A stretch of 64,000 nt of DNA. Origin: Mycolicibacterium brisbanense. Lineage in GTDB: Bacteria; Actinomycetota; Actinomycetes; Mycobacteriales; Mycobacteriaceae. Under the pieces are notes generated by a model. It was not told where the DNA came from. It saw only the letters and a program-made list of their open reading frames with translations, and ran no database searches. The DNA is taken from the NCBI RefSeq assembly GCF_001570425.1, contig NZ_BCSX01000011.1, positions 141,459 through 205,458 on the forward strand. The letters run 5' to 3'. Shown in pieces: positions 28,413 through 37,772 of this stretch (the first letter of the stretch is position 1; the number at the start of each line of letters is the position of its first letter). The position numbers and the translations under genes are program-made.

Positions 28413-29737
28413 TCGTGCGCGGCGGCCAGTGCAGCTTCGGCGGCGCGCTCACCGCTGAGAAAGGACTCATCGGTCCATGAGTGGTTCCATTCGCCGTAGC
28501 GTCCACAGGTGTGGATACCGACTTGATCGAGGAATGCGCGGATGACGGCAACGGCATCTGCACGGTCGTGGTCGTAGATCACGTTGGCGTAGCGGCAGAA
28601 CTGTGCCTCCGACACCAGGATTCGATCGTCGGGCGCGATGATGCCCATCGCGCGCAAATGATGAACAGTCGGTTCCACGAGTTCGTCAGGGCGTGTGGTC
28701 AGCGGCTTGTACTTCTCCGAGAAGTACCACTCGACCTGGACTGCGCTCGCCCCTGTCGGGACTACCCGCGGTGAGAGACGGTGGGGAAAGCTGATGCGCG
28801 AGAAGGGTATATCGGCGTCGTAGACGTACCGGATGTGGGTGTCGCCGCCCAGCCCGGGACGGTCGACGCCCAGGTTGACCAGGACGACCGACGAGAAGGC
28901 CAACCGTTCGGCCGCCGCAATAACCTCGTCCGGTGCGTTGTCGATGAGTGGCACCAGATCGGGCAGCGGAATCGAGGAGATGAGTTGCCCGAAGGCGGTT
29001 TCGCGTCGGTCGGCGAAGCGCAGGATCCGCTGTGCGGGGTCGATACCGATGACGCGGTGGTTCAGCCGCACATCGGTGCGTGCCACCCACGACGAAAGGT
29101 AGGCGGCGTATCCGCCTTCAGTCGGATAGCGAAAATGTGTGACGTAGTGGAGATTTCGTTGAGGCTCTGCGGACAGTGCGCCCCGCAGCGCCTCCTCCAG
29201 GGATGGCCGGTACATCCGTGGGCCGAGCCAGTCGGTCGTCAGGTTCGCCATCGGCGTGGTGTGGTACTTGAGCCCGTAGGGGATGGGAAATGTCTCGGCG
29301 AAGGTGTCGCCGTAGGACTTGCGCAGCCACGTCTCGTAGTCGCCGGGCGGCGGTTCATCCGCGGGCGCCGACGACACGGCGGCCAGATCCATCAGAATGC
29401 GCACGGTGAGGTCGACCGGCAGGCCGTGCAGGTTCACCTGGACTGGGTGGGTGACCGTGCGGCCCTGCCAATAGCTGTCCAGCCCGATTCTGACGGCCTC
29501 GTAGCGTCCGTGGACGGCGTCGGAGAGAATTCGCTGGATCCGCTCGTCTTTGGCGAAGGAGACATGCGGTCCCTGGTCGAAGATGAAACCGCCGGCAAGT
29601 TCGTGGCTGGCGGTGTGACCTCCGATGTAGGCGTTCCTGTCGTATACGACGTACGGAGTGTCCGCAGCTTCGAGGCGATGGCCGGCGCCGAAACCGGCGA
29701 ATCCGGTCCCGATGACGGCCACCGGGGATTGGCTCAC
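28346..29737 (-). CDS. FAD-dependent oxidoreductase, UDP-galactopyranose mutase/amine oxidase-like
   Basis: A 463-residue flavoprotein. It has the Rossmann loop VAVIGTGFAGFGAG, the ribose-binding YDRNAYIGGHTAS and the conserved FIFDQGPHVSF. Relatives occur beside sugar genes and include UGM-like enzymes and desaturase-type amine oxidases; the exact reaction is unclear. The GTG at 29737 has AGGAG seven bases upstream. It converges on the luciferase-like gene with a 67-base antisense overlap. Upstream is a 225-base gap, shared with the double glycosyltransferase, holding two GCAAACT copies. Confidence 0.8.
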   Translation of the reverse strand: MSQSPVAVIGTGFAGFGAGHRLEAADTPYVVYDRNAYIGGHTASHELAGGFIFDQGPHVSFAKDERIQRILSDAVHGRYEAVRIGLDSYWQGRTVTHPVQVNLHGLPVDLTVRILMDLAAVSSAPADEPPPGDYETWLRKSYGDTFAETFPIPYGLKYHTTPMANLTTDWLGPRMYRPSLEEALRGALSAEPQRNLHYVTHFRYPTEGGYAAYLSSWVARTDVRLNHRVIGIDPAQRILRFADRRETAFGQLISSIPLPDLVPLIDNAPDEVIAAAERLAFSSVVLVNLGVDRPGLGGDTHIRYVYDADIPFSRISFPHRLSPRVVPTGASAVQVEWYFSEKYKPLTTRPDELVEPTVHHLRAMGIIAPDDRILVSEAQFCRYANVIYDHDRADAVAVIRAFLDQVGIHTCGRYGEWNHSWTDESFLSGERAAEAALAAAHDHRPASRATIGATMSTSAPKLK

Positions 29738-29962
29738 GTATGCGCTCCTGATTCGTCGGGCCGCGCCGGCCACGTGGACGGTAGCTCGAGATGGCCGTGA
29801 GGCCATGGCTTATTGTGGATGCAGCAAACTGTTTATCGCAAACTCAGGCATCTGAGACGGTGAAATGTCGGCTAAGGTGCGAGATGGCGAACCGCAGATA
29901 GTTTGCCGGTAGCATGGGCCGACCGATGACGTTGGGCCACAATCGAGCAGAGGGATTTGGGC

Positions 29963-31873
29963 TTGGACCAGGAGACGTTGCTCGGCCCGGCACCGGGAAG
30001 TGCCCGCTCGAGTCGACCCAAAGTGTCGTTGTGCATCCCCGCTTTCCAGGCCGGCCCGTATTTGCAGGATACGGTCGACAGTGTCCTGGCACAGGACTAT
30101 CCGAATCTCGAAGTCGTCATCGTCGACAACAACAGTTCCGATGAGACGCAGTCGATCCTCAGGAAGATCGCCGATGACCGGGTCCGAGTGATCCGAAATG
30201 CCGTCACAGTGCCGAGCGTGGACAACCATAATCTCGCGGTCCGCTCGAGCACCGGCGAGTTCGTCAAACTGATCAGTGCCGATGACACCCTCGAGCCCGA
30301 CTGCGTGACCAAGCAGGTCGCAGTGTTGGAGAACCGGCCGGATGTCAGTCTGGTGGCGGCCCGTGCCCATTTCATCGACGACCGCGGCGAGCTGCTCATC
30401 GAGAGCCGGGGACTGCGCGGCATCACCGGCCAGCAGTCGGGGCAATCTGTGGTCCGGCGAATCGTGCGCAGCGGCAAGAACCCGATCGGCGCTCCCGTGT
30501 CGGTGATGTTCCGGCGGACCGACTTCGATAGATGCGGCGGGATGCGCGGCCACGTGGTGTTCACGATGGACTTGGACCTGTGGGTACGGCTCTTGCACTT
30601 CGGCGACTTCTACGGCATCGACCGGACGCTCATGTCCTATCGCGTCCGCAATGGGTCGGCCACCGCGTTGACTTCGGCACGCATCCAACTTGCCGAGCAG
30701 AACGCCTTCGCAAGTGAATTGGCCAAGGATCCACGGTGGGCGGTGCCTCGCCTGGACCGTGTGCTCGGCCGGGTCAACTCCGTCGACGTCCTGGCAAAAC
30801 GTGCGGTTCTGTTCAAGGTGAGCGCTGCGCGCGCCGCGCGCCGCCGTCCTCGTCCTGCTGGCGATACGGGCAGTGTCGCGCCCAACAACGGTGTCGCACC
30901 AAGCCCGAGCGGTATGCCGTTGGGCCTGTCGGAAGGCGTGGCCACGCTGTCGGTCGTGATCTGCGCATACACCATGCGGCGCTGGTCAGACCTGTGCCGG
31001 TCGGTGGATTCTGTGCTCGACCAAGTGGATCAGGACACCGAAGTGATCGTCGTGATCGACCACTGCGACGAACTACAGACCCGGGTGACCGACCGCTACA
31101 GCGGGGAGCACAGGGTCAAGGTGATACCGAATGCCGAGCAGCAGGGACTGTCGGGGGCGAGGAACACGGGCGTCAGCGCTGCCCGCGGCGATGTGGTGGC
31201 GTTCCTCGACGACGATGCCGAGGCTGACTCCGAGTGGGCCCAACGGCTGATCGGTCACTATCAGGACCCCACGGTGGTCGGCGTCGGTGGGTATGCGGTG
31301 GCGGTATGGCCCGGAGCGAGGCCCGCGTGGATGCCCCGCGAGTTTGACTGGGTGGTGGGGTGCAGCTATACCGGTCAACCGACAATCGTTGCACCGGTTC
31401 GAAATCCGATCGGATGCAATATGTCGTTGCGAAGGTCGGCGCTGGAGTCCGTCGGGGGGTTCAAATCGGAGGTCGGCCGCGTCGGGGCGGTTCCCGTCGG
31501 CGGTGAAGAGACCGAACTGTGCATCCGCGTCCGCGCCGCAGGCGATTCCGCACAGATCTTGTTCGATCCCGACATGCGTGTGCACCATCATGTTTCATCG
31601 GATCGCGCCACCGTTCGATACTTCGTTCGGCGGTGTTACCACGAAGGCCTGTCAAAAGCCGTGGTGATGGCCCTGGTCGGGGACGATGACCAACTGAGCA
31701 GCGAGCGCGCGTACGTCACGCGGGTGCTGCCGCGAGCGCTGTTCCGTGAAGTCGGGTCGATGTCCCGCGACGGACTGGCACGTGCGGCGATGATCTGCGT
31801 CGGTCTGGGGGTGACGGCTGCCGGGTACGGCCGGGCGACCGTGAGCCGTGGCCTCCGCCGGCGTCGGCCGTGA
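29963..31873 (+). CDS. Bifunctional two-domain family 2 glycosyltransferase
   Basis: About 636 residues with two complete GT-A domains. Domain 1 (residues about 18-270) begins VSLCIPAFQAGPYLQDTVDSV with metal region SADDTLEPD. Domain 2 (about 330-600) begins SVVICAYTMRRWSDLCRSVDSV with FLDDDAEAD, and GGEETELCIRVR in the acceptor/base region. A Pro/Ser-rich linker joins them. Such fusions can add two different sugars in succession. Start is probably TTG at 29963 (AGAGGG eight bases upstream); another TTG lies at 29957. No transmembrane segment is obvious. Confidence 0.85.
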   Translation: MDQETLLGPAPGSARSSRPKVSLCIPAFQAGPYLQDTVDSVLAQDYPNLEVVIVDNNSSDETQSILRKIADDRVRVIRNAVTVPSVDNHNLAVRSSTGEFVKLISADDTLEPDCVTKQVAVLENRPDVSLVAARAHFIDDRGELLIESRGLRGITGQQSGQSVVRRIVRSGKNPIGAPVSVMFRRTDFDRCGGMRGHVVFTMDLDLWVRLLHFGDFYGIDRTLMSYRVRNGSATALTSARIQLAEQNAFASELAKDPRWAVPRLDRVLGRVNSVDVLAKRAVLFKVSAARAARRRPRPAGDTGSVAPNNGVAPSPSGMPLGLSEGVATLSVVICAYTMRRWSDLCRSVDSVLDQVDQDTEVIVVIDHCDELQTRVTDRYSGEHRVKVIPNAEQQGLSGARNTGVSAARGDVVAFLDDDAEADSEWAQRLIGHYQDPTVVGVGGYAVAVWPGARPAWMPREFDWVVGCSYTGQPTIVAPVRNPIGCNMSLRRSALESVGGFKSEVGRVGAVPVGGEETELCIRVRAAGDSAQILFDPDMRVHHHVSSDRATVRYFVRRCYHEGLSKAVVMALVGDDDQLSSERAYVTRVLPRALFREVGSMSRDGLARAAMICVGLGVTAAGYGRATVSRGLRRRRP

Positions 31874-31914
31874 CCACGGAAGGCCGTTTCAGTCCGCCAC
31901 GTTGATTACTCGGC

Positions 31915-32688
31915 TTACGCCGGATATTGGCGGGTCCAGTCCACGAGCATCTGGCCGCCCTGGCTGATGTCTGCGCCGAAGTTGTCGAGCTGTAGGCACA
32001 GGTGCATCGGGCCGGGCGGAAACTGTGCCGTATCCGTGGTCTCCCACCACACTTTGCCGTCGAGATACATCGCGATCCGACTGTGTGTCCATTCGACGGC
32101 CCAGCTGTGCCACTGGGTGGCGTCGACATGGATGTCGCCGTTCACCTTGTCGTCGTCCGCGCCGTAGTGCAACCAACCCTCGACTGACTGCCGGGCCGGC
32201 TCTGTGGCCTCCATGAAGTCGATCTCCCCGCCCGCGGGCCAGTCGACGACATCGGGCCAGAGCAACAGAACCGAGTGGTAATCCGGTGCTGCTGCGGGCG
32301 ATTTGGCGCATACCTCCCAGCGACCGTACATCTGGCCTGGCATCCATGCCATACCCCCGGAGTTGCCCGCGGAATCTCCTGTGATGGTGAGGACGCCGTT
32401 GGAGACGGACATCGCCTTGGGGGTGCGGCGGCCGTTGCCGTTGTGACCGGGGCTGTCGTAGACACCCCAGCTTTCCAGGGACGCAGCGTCGGAGAAGTCG
32501 TCGACGCGGTTGGGGGTGCCCCATCCGAAGGCCGCGGCCGCGGTGTTGGGGCAGTTGCCGTTGTCAGGTTCGGCCATCGCCCGCGGCTGAAGACGGCTCG
32601 TGGACACCACGGCCACCATGATCACGCCGGCGGCAACGATTGCGGCGGCCAGAGCTACATGGCCGGCACGCCGGAACGCGAAGGACAT
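31915..32688 (-). CDS. Secreted or membrane-anchored family 16 glycoside hydrolase
   Basis: A 257-residue beta-jelly-roll hydrolase. An N-terminal hydrophobic segment (VALAAAIVAAGVIMVAVVST, residues about 10-30) serves as signal or anchor. The catalytic motif GEIDFMEA is the ExDxxE of family 16, with both Glu residues intact. Family members cut or remodel beta-glucans and galactans, some acting as transglycosylases. It diverges from the next family 16 gene across a 295-base gap. Expected job: trimming, release or crosslinking of the island's glycan outside the cell. Confidence 0.88.
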   Translation of the reverse strand: MSFAFRRAGHVALAAAIVAAGVIMVAVVSTSRLQPRAMAEPDNGNCPNTAAAAFGWGTPNRVDDFSDAASLESWGVYDSPGHNGNGRRTPKAMSVSNGVLTITGDSAGNSGGMAWMPGQMYGRWEVCAKSPAAAPDYHSVLLLWPDVVDWPAGGEIDFMEATEPARQSVEGWLHYGADDDKVNGDIHVDATQWHSWAVEWTHSRIAMYLDGKVWWETTDTAQFPPGPMHLCLQLDNFGADISQGGQMLVDWTRQYPA

Positions 32689-32983
32689 CGATCTCCTTGA
32701 TTGGCGGCATCCGGGCCGGACGTGATGACCGGAATGGAATCGGACAGTTGCTGAGCGTCGACCAGCTTACTGTGCGAGGTCCCAGTCGCGCCTTGCTGAC
32801 ATATCGGATCTGTTCGGATGTCGCTGGTTGTTGGGGGTAACAGCACGTCTATGGGATTTACCTCACCGTGGCCATCTTGTTGCCAAAGTGGTAGGAGAGA
32901 TTCCTGTGAACTTGCCAGCACAGCGAATACGGTTGTTCCGCTCGCATCCGTGTTAGTCCGCTGCCAATTCCGATGGAGTCGTG

Positions 32984-34225
32984 ATGATCCGGTTGTGCTG
33001 TGCTCTGGTCTCCATCGTGGCCCTCGCGTCCTTCGGCATCGGTCCGCTGCGGGCACCGGCCGCGATGGCGGCGGATGTCGCGGGCGTTGAGGCGGAGTCG
33101 ATGACTGTCACACCGTCGTCGGCCGGTTGGATCGTGCGTGACCGCTCCGCCTCTGGCGGCGCCGCACTGGTGCTGAGGGGCGCCTCTACAGCGCGCTGGG
33201 CTGCATCCTTGCCGGCATCGATCAAGGTCACGGTCCGTGCCGAGGGCCAGCAGTGCCGAGGGGCGCCTGTCATGACCGTCACCGTCGACGGAGCGAATGT
33301 CGGCAGTGGCACCGTAGGGACGACGTCGTGGTCGGACTACTCGGCATCAGCGACGATCCCGGCCGGTTCGCACACCATCGGAGTGTCTTTCACGAATCCC
33401 TACGCCAGGGGCAACTGCACCCGTTTGCTCCTGGTCGATACGGTGACCGTTGTGCCTGACGCCGCACCTCCGACGACCCCGCCCGGATCGGGTGACGTTA
33501 CGCCGGCACCGGTCGCGGATCTTCCCGGGTGGAAGCACATCTTCGCCGACGATTTCACGCTTGATGCACCCGTCGGCAGCTGGGCCAACCCGTCGGACCC
33601 GAGCAAGATCGTCTACGTCGGCGCGCAAGGGCAGCAGTGGTTGACCTACCCCCAGACCTATACCGACACCTATCAGCACCGACCGTATCGCGCCGACCAG
33701 GTGCTCAGTGTCTCGAACGGCATGCTCGTCTTCGATCTGCACAACGTCGACGGTCAGCCGGCGGGCGCCAATCCCGCGCCGCTACTGCCGAACGGCAGCC
33801 TGTATCAGACCTACGGCCGGTACTCCGCGCGGCTGCGCGTCGACACCCCGGATCTCAGCGAATACCACATCGCTTGGCTGCTGTGGCCGCAATCGGAGAA
33901 GTGGCCCACCGACGGTGAAGAAGACTTCCCAGAGGGTTCGCTGGCAGGAACACCGAGCGCGTTCCATCATTACGCGTTGTCGAGCGGGGGTCAGGAGACC
34001 GCGGACGCCGGTGTGCCATTCACCGGGTGGCACGTGTACACGATCGAATGGTCGCCAGGGCGGGTCCGGTTCCTCCTCGATGACACGTTGGTTCTCCAGA
34101 GCACCCGATATGTCGCGAACAAACCCATGCGCTGGCAGCTGCAAACTGAAACCCAGGGCAACGGAACGCACAGGGGCCGCTTGCTGGTCGACTGGGTCTC
34201 GATCTGGTCCTACGCGGGAACGTGA
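32984..34225 (+). CDS. Secreted family 16 glycoside hydrolase with N-terminal carbohydrate-binding module
   Basis: A 413-residue exported protein. The signal peptide ends near AMAA. Residues about 33-150 form a beta-sandwich resembling the small xylan-binding-type modules (VEAESMTVTPSS, ASIKVTVRAEGQQC, GSHTIGVSFTNPY). A Pro/Thr linker follows, then a family 16 catalytic domain with DGEEDFPEG (ExDxxE intact) and WHVYTIEWSPGRVRFLLD. ATG at 32984 has GGAG five bases upstream. Its partner on the opposite strand lacks the binding module, so the two enzymes may act on free and bound glycan. Confidence 0.88.
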   Translation: MIRLCCALVSIVALASFGIGPLRAPAAMAADVAGVEAESMTVTPSSAGWIVRDRSASGGAALVLRGASTARWAASLPASIKVTVRAEGQQCRGAPVMTVTVDGANVGSGTVGTTSWSDYSASATIPAGSHTIGVSFTNPYARGNCTRLLLVDTVTVVPDAAPPTTPPGSGDVTPAPVADLPGWKHIFADDFTLDAPVGSWANPSDPSKIVYVGAQGQQWLTYPQTYTDTYQHRPYRADQVLSVSNGMLVFDLHNVDGQPAGANPAPLLPNGSLYQTYGRYSARLRVDTPDLSEYHIAWLLWPQSEKWPTDGEEDFPEGSLAGTPSAFHHYALSSGGQETADAGVPFTGWHVYTIEWSPGRVRFLLDDTLVLQSTRYVANKPMRWQLQTETQGNGTHRGRLLVDWVSIWSYAGT

Positions 34226-34277
34226 CCCAGCCGGCCTGTTGTGTGCGCCGCAGTGAGTTTGCCAGAAGGTCTGCGAC

Positions 34278-36593
34278 GTGATTATTCGGAGCCCATCAGC
34301 TAACGGGTACCCTGTTGCGGTGACGCTCGGCATCGACCACCTCGCACGACGGATGTGGCCGACCGTACCGGCGTCTTCCGAGTCTGGGCAGGTGGAGTCT
34401 CAGTCGGGCGAGCTCGACACCGGTGCGTCGACCGGATTGCCTGCAGGCACTCCGTTGGTCGTCCTGGCGTCCTCGGCCCTGATTGCGCTCTCACTTGCGT
34501 TGACGTTGCTGACGATGGGCGGGGCCGCCGACATGGTGCCGGCAGGCATCAGGACTGTCATCGTGTCCCTCGTTGCGATCACCCTGCCGGGGATTCCGGC
34601 GGCGGCGCTGCTGAAGCTGCCCACGAACGGTGTCTTCGGCGGCGTTGCGGTCAGTACGTCGATCGCGTGCAACATTCTGCTGTCGCAAGCGAACATCATC
34701 GGCAATTGGCATCAGCCGTATTCGATTCAATTCGTGCTGTTGATCGCATCGGCTGTCGCAACGTGTTTTCTGGCCCGGCAATGGCGGTTGAACCGCGAGT
34801 CGATCGGTATTCCCGCTGCCGTGGCCGCTGTGCGGGAACGATTGGCGCCCAAGGGTAATCGTGTCCCCAGCATCGTTCTGCTCGCCGCGGCGATCGGCTG
34901 CTTTGTCTCGGCGGTGCTGCGGTTGGACACCATGGCGGTCGGCAACCTGGGCTTGATCGCCGCTCTGGGCGTGGACTACTTCATCGGTCTCGGTTTGTTG
35001 GCTGTTGTTCTCGTGATCGAGTACCGCCGGGCCGGAACCGACCGTGCGATGTTGTCTGTGTCGAATGTCGTTCTGATCGCGTACATCACCATGCCCGTGG
35101 GCTGGGCTGACCGCACGGCTCCATTCGTGACCGCCTATGTGCACCAGTTCATCAGTGACTGGATCCTGAGACTCGACGCGCTTCCGCCACCACTTGACGC
35201 ACGCATCAGCTGGGCGGGATTCTTCGCGGCGGCGGCCCGGCTGACAACCATTGGAGGACTCGGTACCAGCGGGGCATTCCTGGTCAGCGCGTCACTGGTA
35301 TTCGGGATTCTGTTGATGTTCCCGGTATACGCCATTGGGCTCGCGGTTTGCCGTACCGAGAAGCTGGCCTGGCTGACCGTGACGTCGCTGACCCTCTTCA
35401 ACTGGTACCAGCAGGATTATTTTGCGCCCCAGGCTGTGGGCATGCAGTTCTATGCGACCATCCTGGCCGTTCTGCTCTGGCAACTGCGTAGTTCCGCGAT
35501 CCCCGCGCTTCGCGGGGGATGGCTACACCGCTGCCTGACGTCCTGGATGCGGGTACCCGGCAGGGTTGCCGGGCGGGGCCCGTACTGGACCCAGTCGGTG
35601 GAACTGGTTCTCCTGCTGATCGTCGCTGCCCTGGTCGTCGCGCACCAGCTCACGCCACTGGTGACCATCGAGACACTGGTCATTTTCTCGTTGCTGGGGT
35701 TGACTCGCCACAAGTTGCTCTGGGTGGCCGCCGCTCTCGTGTTCGTCGCCTGGTTTCTCTACGGGGCGTACGCGTACTGGGAGGGACATATCGGCGGGCT
35801 TCTGGCCGACATGGGTGGAGTCGACCAGAATCTCAATTCGAGTGTGGCGCCGAGGATTTCAGGTGATCCCGACTACAGCCGCATGCAGTACCTGAGGATC
35901 GGCGCCTCCCTGCTGTTGCTCGGCTTCGCCGGCCTCGGATGGTTCAGGCTGCCGCGGGACGGTCATCGCTTCCTGATGATGCTGCTCGCGCTGAGTCCGT
36001 TCGGCATCGTCGTGGTGCAAAGCTACGGCGGCGAGGTGGCGATTCGGTGCTTCCTCTACGCATCACCGATGTTGGCCGCGCTCATGTCGATGGCGCTGCT
36101 CCCGGTGATCCAACTGCAGCTGCCAGAGCGGATCCGCATGCTCTCGGGTGTTGCAGGCTTCGCGATCGTGTTCGCTCTGGGGGTTCTCGTTACCACCAAC
36201 CGCGGTTTGAACGTCTCCTTCGAGCACACCACGCGTGAAGAACTCGCAATATCCAGCCAAGTCGTCCGGCAGGTCGACCCCGATCAGCTGGCCTATTGGG
36301 GCCAAGGCGCGGCGTATGGGATACCCAAGGGATTCGACCTGTCCGACGACTGCGTCGTTTCGGCTCGAGCGCTGGCGAACTGCACCGCCTCGCCCGCGGT
36401 TCGGTATGCGATCATCTCGGACCAAGACAAGAAGTACCTTCAATACCGGTCCGGTGTCCGGCCCGAGGCTTTCGCCAGCGCCGTCGACATCTTGACTTCG
36501 GAGGAGGGGTTCGAGGTGGTGTACCGCTCAGAACAGATGATGGTCCTGAAGAAGCGGGACGCAGCCGCGGTCACGCTCAGGTGGCCGTCGTGA
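34278..36593 (+). CDS. Large polytopic membrane protein, possible polymerase or GT-C enzyme
   Basis: A 771-residue protein with roughly 14-16 hydrophobic segments and a C-terminal soluble part of about 130 residues (from about 640). Its size, topology and place beside a Wzx flippase suggest a Wzy-like polymerase, a GT-C transferase or another glycan-handling membrane protein. No GT-C DxD signature is clear in the first loop, and I do not recognise the family. The start is taken as GTG 34278 with GAAGG eight bases upstream. Its stop overlaps the start of a small membrane gene (GTGA). Confidence 0.7.
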   Translation: MIIRSPSANGYPVAVTLGIDHLARRMWPTVPASSESGQVESQSGELDTGASTGLPAGTPLVVLASSALIALSLALTLLTMGGAADMVPAGIRTVIVSLVAITLPGIPAAALLKLPTNGVFGGVAVSTSIACNILLSQANIIGNWHQPYSIQFVLLIASAVATCFLARQWRLNRESIGIPAAVAAVRERLAPKGNRVPSIVLLAAAIGCFVSAVLRLDTMAVGNLGLIAALGVDYFIGLGLLAVVLVIEYRRAGTDRAMLSVSNVVLIAYITMPVGWADRTAPFVTAYVHQFISDWILRLDALPPPLDARISWAGFFAAAARLTTIGGLGTSGAFLVSASLVFGILLMFPVYAIGLAVCRTEKLAWLTVTSLTLFNWYQQDYFAPQAVGMQFYATILAVLLWQLRSSAIPALRGGWLHRCLTSWMRVPGRVAGRGPYWTQSVELVLLLIVAALVVAHQLTPLVTIETLVIFSLLGLTRHKLLWVAAALVFVAWFLYGAYAYWEGHIGGLLADMGGVDQNLNSSVAPRISGDPDYSRMQYLRIGASLLLLGFAGLGWFRLPRDGHRFLMMLLALSPFGIVVVQSYGGEVAIRCFLYASPMLAALMSMALLPVIQLQLPERIRMLSGVAGFAIVFALGVLVTTNRGLNVSFEHTTREELAISSQVVRQVDPDQLAYWGQGAAYGIPKGFDLSDDCVVSARALANCTASPAVRYAIISDQDKKYLQYRSGVRPEAFASAVDILTSEEGFEVVYRSEQMMVLKKRDAAAVTLRWPS

Positions 36594-36784
36594 TCGGGGC
36601 CGCCCTGTTCGTCTTCGCGGGTGTTCTCTACGTGTACACGAACTATCAGCGTGAGCGAACGGTGCCAGAGGACGGAGCATCGCGGCTGGATCGGGGTACC
36701 GCACTGCTCGTGCTCGAGACGGTGTGCTGCGCCCTGGGTGCTGTTGCGGTCGCAGTCGTTCACATGATGACCTTCGTCTCCTGA
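36590..36784 (+). CDS. Small two-helix membrane protein, coupled to the large membrane protein
   Basis: A 64-residue protein with two hydrophobic helices (residues about 2-17 and 37-59) joined by a charged loop (YQRERTVPEDGASRLDRG), so both ends probably lie on the same side of the membrane. The GTG start overlaps the upstream stop by four bases (GTGA), with CAGGTGG six bases upstream. Translational coupling and size suggest an accessory subunit of the 771-residue protein. No family recognised. Confidence 0.7.
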   Translation: MIGAALFVFAGVLYVYTNYQRERTVPEDGASRLDRGTALLVLETVCCALGAVAVAVVHMMTFVS

Positions 36785-36980
36785 CCAGAGGGCGCGCAGC
36801 CGCGGTCCCGCCCGCAGGAACTCGTAGCGGATTCGCCAGTATTGCGTGAGTCGGGTACTTTTTCTCCGGGCGGTGCAGCTTTGGCAAAGCTGTAACGACC
36901 GCGATTCGGTCGGGCATCGTGCAACGGGTGACGGACTGCGTCGCTGGATTCAGGCGTTATCGAGAGGCGTCGAGGTGACT

Positions 36981-37772
36981 GTGAGTGACCGCCGGGGAAC
37001 GTTGACGGCGATCTGCGACTCCGGTCATGAAAACCCGACGGACCGGCTGTTCTGTGGCGAATGCGGCCTTGCACTGATGCCCGACATTGTCACGTGCCCT
37101 TTCGGGCACGTGAGTTCTGCCGGGCAGCGATTCTGTGGGGATTGCGGAGCGCCGGTCGCGCCGCCAGTTGGTGCCCCGAACAATGGCACGACAGGCCGTT
37201 GGGCTACCGATCTGACCGGCCGCCATCAATATCGGTTCTGGGACGGTCACACGTGGACCGCATACGTATCGGACAAGGGCAAGTTCGGCATCAATCGCTA
37301 CTCCGGGGCCGTCGGGCGCCCGGATTCGTGGGTCGCCGTTGCCGTTGCGCTCGCCACGGTGTGTCTGCTTCTGGGGGCTGCCGTCGACGTATGGGTGCAG
37401 CTGTCGCGGGTGAGTTCGGGTGGAGAAAGCACTTCGGAAGCGGCGACGACAACCTCGACCGCAGCTGAACCGTCGCCTCCGCCGGCACCGGGTGCTCCGC
37501 CGCCGGCGGCGCTCCCGAACGGACCGGCGGTGATCGCCTCGCCGTGCCGCCCGGGCGGGGGTAATGGCACCACGGCCGACGGATCTGTCGCATACTGTGA
37601 ACTTCTGGCAACGACCGACAAACATCTGTGGTCGCTCTATCAAGGAGATATCCCGTTCCCCGACGTCAATGACGGGACCGATCCCGCAGTCGGTGTATGC
37701 ATGGTCCAGACGGAGCGGACCATGCCGGATTGCCTCGACTATCTCAAGCGGGCCGGCGGCCCGGAGGGCTGA
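36981..37772 (+). CDS. Zinc-ribbon and DUF2510 membrane protein
   Basis: A 263-residue protein. Two short zinc-ribbon units stand first (CDSGHENPTDRLFCGECG and CPFGHVSSAGQRFCGDCG). Then comes a DUF2510-like module (TGRHQYRFWDGHTWTAYV), one transmembrane helix (AVAVALATVCLLLGAAVDVWV), a Pro/Ala-rich linker and a small extracytoplasmic domain with four cysteines that could form disulphides. Cytosolic zinc ribbons with an outside domain suggest a sensor or scaffold. The start is uncertain: GTG at 36981 (GAGG five bases upstream) or 36975. Last gene of the island before the steroid genes resume. Confidence 0.75.
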   Translation: MSDRRGTLTAICDSGHENPTDRLFCGECGLALMPDIVTCPFGHVSSAGQRFCGDCGAPVAPPVGAPNNGTTGRWATDLTGRHQYRFWDGHTWTAYVSDKGKFGINRYSGAVGRPDSWVAVAVALATVCLLLGAAVDVWVQLSRVSSGGESTSEAATTTSTAAEPSPPPAPGAPPPAALPNGPAVIASPCRPGGGNGTTADGSVAYCELLATTDKHLWSLYQGDIPFPDVNDGTDPAVGVCMVQTERTMPDCLDYLKRAGGPEG

